Shown here: positions 4,795-7,909 of the stretch, in pieces
Layout of the letters: every line of letters starts with the position of its first letter
Numbering within the stretch: the stretch's first letter is position 1
Assembly: GCA_018816925.1 (NCBI GenBank)
Contig: JAHIUP010000049.1
Location: forward strand, 1 to 7,909
DNA from: Patescibacteria group bacterium
Lineage (GTDB): Bacteria; Patescibacteriota; Minisyncoccia; Minisyncoccales; UBA10102
Length of the DNA stretch: 7,909 nucleotides
Reading direction: 5' to 3'
Notes under the pieces: generated by a model
Database searches by the model: none
What the model was told of the DNA's origin: nothing
What the model saw: only the letters and a program-made list of their open reading frames with translations
Position numbers and translations under genes: made by a program

Positions 4795-4810
4795 CTGCCA
4801 GTAGTACACT
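4782..4810 (+). promoter_or_regulatory. Promoter of the small Cys-rich protein gene
   Basis: TTGACG (4782-4787), a 17-nt spacer, then TACACT (4805-4810). Transcription would start near 4817. This leaves a leader of about 60 nt, unlike the leaderless promoters elsewhere in the window. Confidence 0.6.
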
Positions 4811-4821
4811 TGTATTAGTAC

Positions 4822-4859
4822 CAGAAGTCAAATTCTGACTTCTGAGGTAGTTCCACTAC
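4822..4859 (+). promoter_or_regulatory. Two hairpins in the 5' leader
   Basis: CAGAAGTCA (4822-4830), loop AATTC, TGACTTCTG (4836-4844) is a perfect 9-bp inverted repeat. It is followed by GTAGT (4847-4851), TCC, ACTAC (4855-4859). They lie between the predicted transcription start and the ribosome binding site. They could be an operator or an mRNA stability or translation element. No known riboswitch is recognised. Confidence 0.5.
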
Positions 4860-4864
4860 AATAT

Positions 4865-4870
4865 AGGAGG
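4865..4870 (+). promoter_or_regulatory. Strong Shine-Dalgarno site
   Basis: AGGAGG with 6 nt to the ATG at 4877. It is the only textbook ribosome binding site in the window and fixes this start. Confidence 0.85.
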
Positions 4871-4876
4871 CGAAAG

Positions 4877-5305
4877 ATGCCACAGCGGATTACTGGACTT
4901 CAATTTTCTGTATATGATCCTCTCCGAGTAGATGACTGGGATCACCCGTCGGTACGGGCAAGCTTTCAGATAGCTTGCCCAGATAGTGCTTGCCCAGGGG
5001 CAGTAGAGGCTACCGACCTCACGGTGTCAATGAAGGATGAAGCTTATCAAGAGGGGACAGAAAAACCAATTGGGGTCCTCTGGCAGCCGGAGCCGAGCAT
5101 GCTTTTCCGGTGCCCTGAATGTAGAATGCCTTTCGGGTTGGCCGACGGCGCCTTGCAAGCGCTTCGGGTTGAAGCGAACCTGCGCCTCGAAGAACACCTT
5201 AACAGGTTTTGTGAAAAGGGGAAGGAAAGAAGTTACCCGCCCTACACTTGGCCTTGGGGGAGTAATCTGAGAGAGCGAAGACCAGTTGAACAACCCGTAG
5301 CGTGA
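4877..5305 (+). CDS. Hypothetical protein with possible zinc-ribbon Cys pattern
   Basis: I do not recognise this 142-residue soluble protein. Two Cys pairs stand out: CPDSAC (34-39) and CPEC (79-82). Their CX4C...CX2C spacing could hold a structural zinc, with about 40 residues between the pairs. The intervening part carries acidic and polar residues (SMKDEAYQEGTEK, 51-63). A helical segment ALQALRVEANLRLEEHLNRF (92-111) follows, then Cys112, then a basic, aromatic and proline-rich tail containing YPPYTWPW (120-127). There is no signal peptide or membrane segment. The start is well supported by AGGAGG. The gene stands alone between its own promoter with repeat A and a strong hairpin. Its organisation (structured leader, ribosome binding site) differs from its neighbours, which may mean separate regulation or an outside origin. 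Zinc binding is an inference from Cys spacing alone. Confidence 0.75.
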   Translation: MPQRITGLQFSVYDPLRVDDWDHPSVRASFQIACPDSACPGAVEATDLTVSMKDEAYQEGTEKPIGVLWQPEPSMLFRCPECRMPFGLADGALQALRVEANLRLEEHLNRFCEKGKERSYPPYTWPWGSNLRERRPVEQPVA

Positions 5306-5353
5306 AGTATTAAGAGAAGAGCCATGAGCAAAGGCCCGCAAAGGGCCAAATAG

Positions 5354-5397
5354 ACTCCCCTGAAAAAGCTCACTCAACAGAGTGGAATCAGGGGAGT
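5354..5397 (+). other. Long two-part hairpin after the Cys-rich protein gene
   Basis: ACTCCCCTGA (5354-5363) and TCAGGGGAGT (5388-5397) form a perfect 10-bp outer stem. Inside it CACTC (5371-5375), loop AACA, GAGTG (5380-5384) form a second stem, with an asymmetric internal loop between. Only a weak T-tract (TTCGTTTAT) follows. It may end the upstream transcript, protect its 3' end, or be a small structured RNA. Confidence 0.65.
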
Positions 5398-5425
5398 TCG
5401 TTTATCTCAACTAAATATTCGAAAA

Positions 5426-5457
5426 CCCGCCTACAACGCTATGCGTAGCATTGCGGG
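5426..5457 (+). repeat. REP-like palindromic hairpin
   Basis: CCCGC (5426-5430) pairs with GCGGG (5453-5457). An inner arm AACGCTA (5435-5441), loop TGCG, TAGCATT (5446-5452) pairs with one C-A mismatch, and CTAC (5431-5434) bulges out. No T-run follows, so it looks like an intergenic palindromic element and not a terminator. Only one copy is present here. Confidence 0.45.
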
Positions 5458-5493
5458 CAGGTCGTCCCATCTGGGCAGCCATTTTGAGCATCT

Positions 5494-5510
5494 AACCGAG
5501 ACGAATCAGG
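5494..5510 (+). repeat. Fragment of repeat A left end
   Basis: AACCGAGACGAATCAGG matches 77-92 at 15 of 16 positions and the start of 4712-4720. The rest of repeat A is missing, and a shared terminator element follows within a few bases. Confidence 0.45.
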
Positions 5511-5521
5511 CCGCAAGAGAG

Positions 5522-5543
5522 CCGTCTAGCCCAGGCGGTTTTT
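5522..5543 (+). terminator. Intrinsic terminator before the glycosyltransferase gene
   Basis: CCGTCT (5522-5527), loop AGCCC, AGGCGG (5533-5538), then TTTTT (5539-5543). Homologous to the terminator at 1874-1902. Confidence 0.8.
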
Positions 5544-5585
5544 AATTCGTGTTTAATCGCGGGGGTCGCAAGGGACAAGATTTTT

Positions 5586-5594
5586 TGCTAGGGT
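5586..5594 (+). promoter_or_regulatory. Candidate extended -10 for the glycosyltransferase gene
   Basis: TGCTAGGGT has a TGn extension and a partial -10 (TAGGGT, 5589-5594) ending 9 nt before the ATG at 5604. The -35 is poor. AAGGGA (5595-5600) could act as a weak ribosome binding site, but it is only 3 nt from the start. Confidence 0.3.
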
Positions 5595-5603
5595 AAGGGA
5601 ATT

Positions 5604-6716
5604 ATGAAAAAGCTGTTTTTCCTCTTCCTTGGTTGGTTTATTGTTGTAAATCTGTTCGCGCTGATCGGCGCGAACCGCTTGAACCTCGTTCCGGATACCG
5701 CCTACACCTGGATAAACCCAGAAGACACACAGCAAGAGCAGACATGGAACCCCATTCAGCTCCATGCCAAGTGGGACTCGTTTTGGTATCTGGATATCGC
5801 GGAAAATGGGTATTCATATAAAGGGCAAGGGGAACTCTCAAATATTGTGTTCTTCCCCCTATACCCTTTCTTAATGAAGACGCTCTCTTTCGCAATGGGC
5901 GGAAACCTGGTTCTGGCTGGGTGGGTTATTAGCGCCCTCTCTCTGTTTCTTGCTCTGCTTTATCTCTTCCGACTCATTAGGGAATTCCACCCGCAGATAG
6001 ACCCCTATCTTCCTGTTTTACTTTTGCTCATCTTTCCCACGGCATTCTTTCTCAACGCAGTATACACTGAATCATTATTCCTCTTTCTCTCTATTGCTTC
6101 TCTGTACTATGTGTTCAAAGGCAAATACGGAATGGCAGGCGTTTTTGGCGCGTTAGCCGCCCTTACAAGAGTAACGGGCATTCTCTTAATTGTTCCCTTT
6201 GCCTGGGAGTATTACAAACGGCACGGGTTAAGCGCAAGGACGCTGTTCCAGAGGCGCACACTTGCTCTGGCCGCCATTCCGACTGCCACCCTAAGCTTTT
6301 TCCTATTTCATTGGTTTAGATTTGGGGACCCATTCCTCTTCTTAAGGGTTGAGAAAACGTGGGGAAGAGCATTTACCTTAAATCAAGACCACTTTGTTTT
6401 TCTCTCTCATCCTGCGCTCGCGAACTTTCTTTTAGATGTGTTGTTCGCGGTGTTTGCCCTTGCGGCCACCTGGTTTGTCTTTCGCCGCCTCCGCGTCTCC
6501 TATGGCCTTTATATGCTTGCCACCCTTGCGGTTGCCATAGGCACGGGCACCTTGATGAGCGTTGGTAGGTATATCCTGGTACTGTTTCCCATATTCATTT
6601 TGGGAGCGCTCTTAATGAAAACTCATGACCTTGTTCGGTACGGATGGATATTCGTGTCGCTTTTGCTGTTTGCGCTCTATACGATTCTTTTTACAAGTTA
6701 TTACTGGTCGGGATAA
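5604..6716 (+). CDS. PIG-V-like GT-C family membrane glycosyltransferase
   Basis: This 370-residue polytopic membrane protein resembles bacterial relatives of the PIG-V mannosyltransferase (COG5542 type). Such GT-C enzymes transfer a sugar from a polyprenyl-phosphate donor on the outer face of the cytoplasmic membrane. What is seen: a first membrane segment (4-22), then an outside loop with KWDSFWYLDIAENGY (56-70), where Asp58 is in the position of the catalytic Asp of GT-C enzymes. Further motifs are FFPLYPFL (83-90), FPTAFFLNAVYTESLF (144-159), LTRVTGILL (187-195) and SVGRYILVLFPIFI (319-332), all in the expected order. About nine or ten membrane segments fill the rest. The length is normal for the family. 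Acceptor and sugar cannot be read from sequence. It follows a terminator and lies 33 nt before the adaptor gene, so the two are probably cotranscribed and may serve cell-envelope functions. Confidence 0.85.
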   Translation: MKKLFFLFLGWFIVVNLFALIGANRLNLVPDTAYTWINPEDTQQEQTWNPIQLHAKWDSFWYLDIAENGYSYKGQGELSNIVFFPLYPFLMKTLSFAMGGNLVLAGWVISALSLFLALLYLFRLIREFHPQIDPYLPVLLLLIFPTAFFLNAVYTESLFLFLSIASLYYVFKGKYGMAGVFGALAALTRVTGILLIVPFAWEYYKRHGLSARTLFQRRTLALAAIPTATLSFFLFHWFRFGDPFLFLRVEKTWGRAFTLNQDHFVFLSHPALANFLLDVLFAVFALAATWFVFRRLRVSYGLYMLATLAVAIGTGTLMSVGRYILVLFPIFILGALLMKTHDLVRYGWIFVSLLLFALYTILFTSYYWSG

Positions 6717-6749
6717 ACGATTCATGGTAACCTAGACCTGCCAAAGAGT

Positions 6750-7909
6750 ATGAAGACATTTATCAAAAAACCAATCGTTCTCATCCCTCTGCTTCTTCTT
6801 GCTGGAGGAGTCCTAGGAGGGTACGCATTACTTAACGGAGCGGGGAATCCTCTCTATGATTTCGTTGTCGCGGAAAGAAGCAATCTCGTACAGCAGGTGA
6901 GCATTACGGGGAGAGTGCACCCCGCCCAAAACGTGGAACTTGCCTTTGAGAAGGGGGGAAGGGTATTGAGCGTATATACGAAGGTGGGGGATAGCGTGGG
7001 TGCGGGCCAGACGCTTGTTGAGCTGGAGAGCTCGGAGCTTCAGGCACAGCTCCTTGGACAGGAGGCGGCGCTGGAAACGGAAAGGGCGAAGCTTGCAGAG
7101 CTGGAACGCGGCACGAGGCCGGAGGAAATCAAGGTGCAGGAGGTACGGGTGGAGAATGCCCAAATCGCTCTTGCAACCTCGCAAAACAACCTTCTGGACG
7201 CCCTGAAAAACGCCTATACGGGCGCGGACGACGCCATTCGCAACAACGTGGATCTTTTGTATACAAACCCAACAAGCGATACCCCGGAGCTAAAGTTCTC
7301 TCCAAAGTCGGTCCTGGCAGAAAACGATCTTGAGTGGGAACGCCTCCTTATAGAAAATATGCTTGTTCTGTGGGAAAAGCATATCGCGTCTCTCACAATG
7401 GAGAGCGATTTTGACTCCTTCACGGATGAGGCGGAGAAAAACCTAAAGACCCTCAAGGATTTCCTCTTTGATGAGCTCACCCTTGCGGTCAACGAACTAA
7501 CCCCCAGCACAAGAATAACCCAGGCAACTATTACCGGCTGGCAGGCAAATATGGCGGACGCGAGAACAACCATTGAAGGCGCGCGCGGTGATGTTTCCTC
7601 CAAGAAAGAGAAGTTTCAAGACGCAAAGTCCATCCTTGCCCTGGAGCGAGAAGAATTGGTTCTTCTCAAGGCGGGGTCTGCTCTTGAACAGCTTGCGGCT
7701 CAAAAGGCCCAAGTAAAGAATGCGGAGGCGAGCGTACAGAACTACCAGGCGCAAATCGCAAAGACCAAGCTCCGCAGTCCGCTCACGGGCGTCATAACTC
7801 AGCAGGACGCGAAAATAGGGGAGATTGTCGCGGCTAACACTGTGCTGGTTTCTATTATTTCCCCCGCGAAATTCCAGATAGAGACGAACATTCCAGAGGC
7901 GGACATCGC
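6750..7909 (+). CDS. HlyD/MacA-type membrane-fusion (periplasmic adaptor) protein, partial
   Basis: The frame is open to the window end (386 codons and two bases), so the C-terminus is missing. Such adaptors join an inner-membrane ABC or RND transporter to export across the envelope. In a single-membrane cell they work with MacB-like ABC transporters. What is seen: a signal-anchor helix at about 8-28, a beta strand with VQQVSITGRVHPAQNVEL (47-64), and the first lipoyl half FEKGGRVLSVYTKVGDSVGA (66-85). A long coiled-coil region (95-150 and 280-335) follows, split by a roughly 120-residue insert beginning AYTGADDAIRNNVDLLYTNP (155-174). The second lipoyl half is KLRSPLTGVITQQDAKIGEI (340-359), and the start of the beta-barrel is FQIETNIPEADI. 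The ATG at 6750 is the first in frame after a stop. The upstream CAAAGAG is a poor ribosome binding site. The partner permease probably lies beyond the window. Confidence 0.9.
   Translation, partial: MKTFIKKPIVLIPLLLLAGGVLGGYALLNGAGNPLYDFVVAERSNLVQQVSITGRVHPAQNVELAFEKGGRVLSVYTKVGDSVGAGQTLVELESSELQAQLLGQEAALETERAKLAELERGTRPEEIKVQEVRVENAQIALATSQNNLLDALKNAYTGADDAIRNNVDLLYTNPTSDTPELKFSPKSVLAENDLEWERLLIENMLVLWEKHIASLTMESDFDSFTDEAEKNLKTLKDFLFDELTLAVNELTPSTRITQATITGWQANMADARTTIEGARGDVSSKKEKFQDAKSILALEREELVLLKAGSALEQLAAQKAQVKNAEASVQNYQAQIAKTKLRSPLTGVITQQDAKIGEIVAANTVLVSIISPAKFQIETNIPEADI

Noticed and set aside
4560..5305. TGA read as glycine (as in some CPR lineages), which would fuse the amidohydrolase fragment.
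   Set aside because: TGA also acts as a sensible stop at 966-968 (ATGA overlap) and 5303-5305. The fused product would still be only 43 residues.
5323..5352. Mini-ORF MSKGPQRAK after the Cys-rich protein gene.
   Set aside because: Nine codons only. No family or context supports it.
5306..5603. Search for tRNA or another known structural RNA among the hairpins.
   Set aside because: No cloverleaf, T-loop GTTCRA pattern or CCA end fits. Only simple hairpins are seen.
6828..7754. Several minus-strand frames opposite the adaptor gene.
   Set aside because: The plus-strand adaptor frame is continuous and has clear family motifs. The others are antisense shadows.

Overview
The window looks like chromosomal DNA from a streamlined bacterium, most likely a member of the Patescibacteria/CPR (Parcubacteria-like). 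This is an inference. It rests on the small Obg without a C-terminal extension, the run of tiny toxin-antitoxin modules, a PIG-V-type glycosyltransferase next to a HlyD/MacA-type adaptor, and the near absence of Shine-Dalgarno sites. No rRNA, tRNA or other taxonomic marker is present. All confident genes lie on the + strand. Stop codons are TAA, TAG and TGA, so the standard bacterial code fits.

Layout. Positions 1-219 are non-coding and hold inverted repeats, a dispersed repeat (A) and a strong promoter. Positions 220-1835 carry three consecutive toxin-antitoxin modules, antitoxin gene first in each: two RelE/ParE-like pairs and one hicBA pair. Within each pair the genes overlap by 4-26 nt, so translation is probably coupled. 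Each module has its own promoter, and each is followed by a copy of a 27-33 nt direct repeat (B) at 700, 1303 and 1836. The run ends in an intrinsic terminator at 1874-1902. Positions 1970-3379 encode a polytopic Nramp-related transporter. A palindrome-rich spacer with a terminator-like repeat follows, then obg (3539-4507), which is followed at once by a second copy of that repeat. Positions 4508-4876 hold a probable amidohydrolase gene remnant, a second copy of repeat A and a promoter. Positions 4877-5305 encode an unrecognised small protein with a possible zinc-ribbon Cys pattern. It is the only gene here with a textbook AGGAGG ribosome binding site. Positions 5306-5603 hold two strong hairpins and a terminator. 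From 5604 a PIG-V-like membrane glycosyltransferase and a membrane-fusion protein (6750, running off the window) probably form one transcription unit.

The most striking pattern is regulatory. At five genes (both RelE-type antitoxins, hicB, the transporter and obg) a -10-like hexamer ends exactly 6 nt before the ATG. Transcription would then start at or within a base or so of the start codon, giving leaderless mRNAs. Three of these have TTGAC(G/T), a 17-nt spacer and a good -10. Several intergenic pieces (promoter block, terminators, cassette-boundary repeat) recur in different combinations, so the spacers look like mosaics of reused modules.
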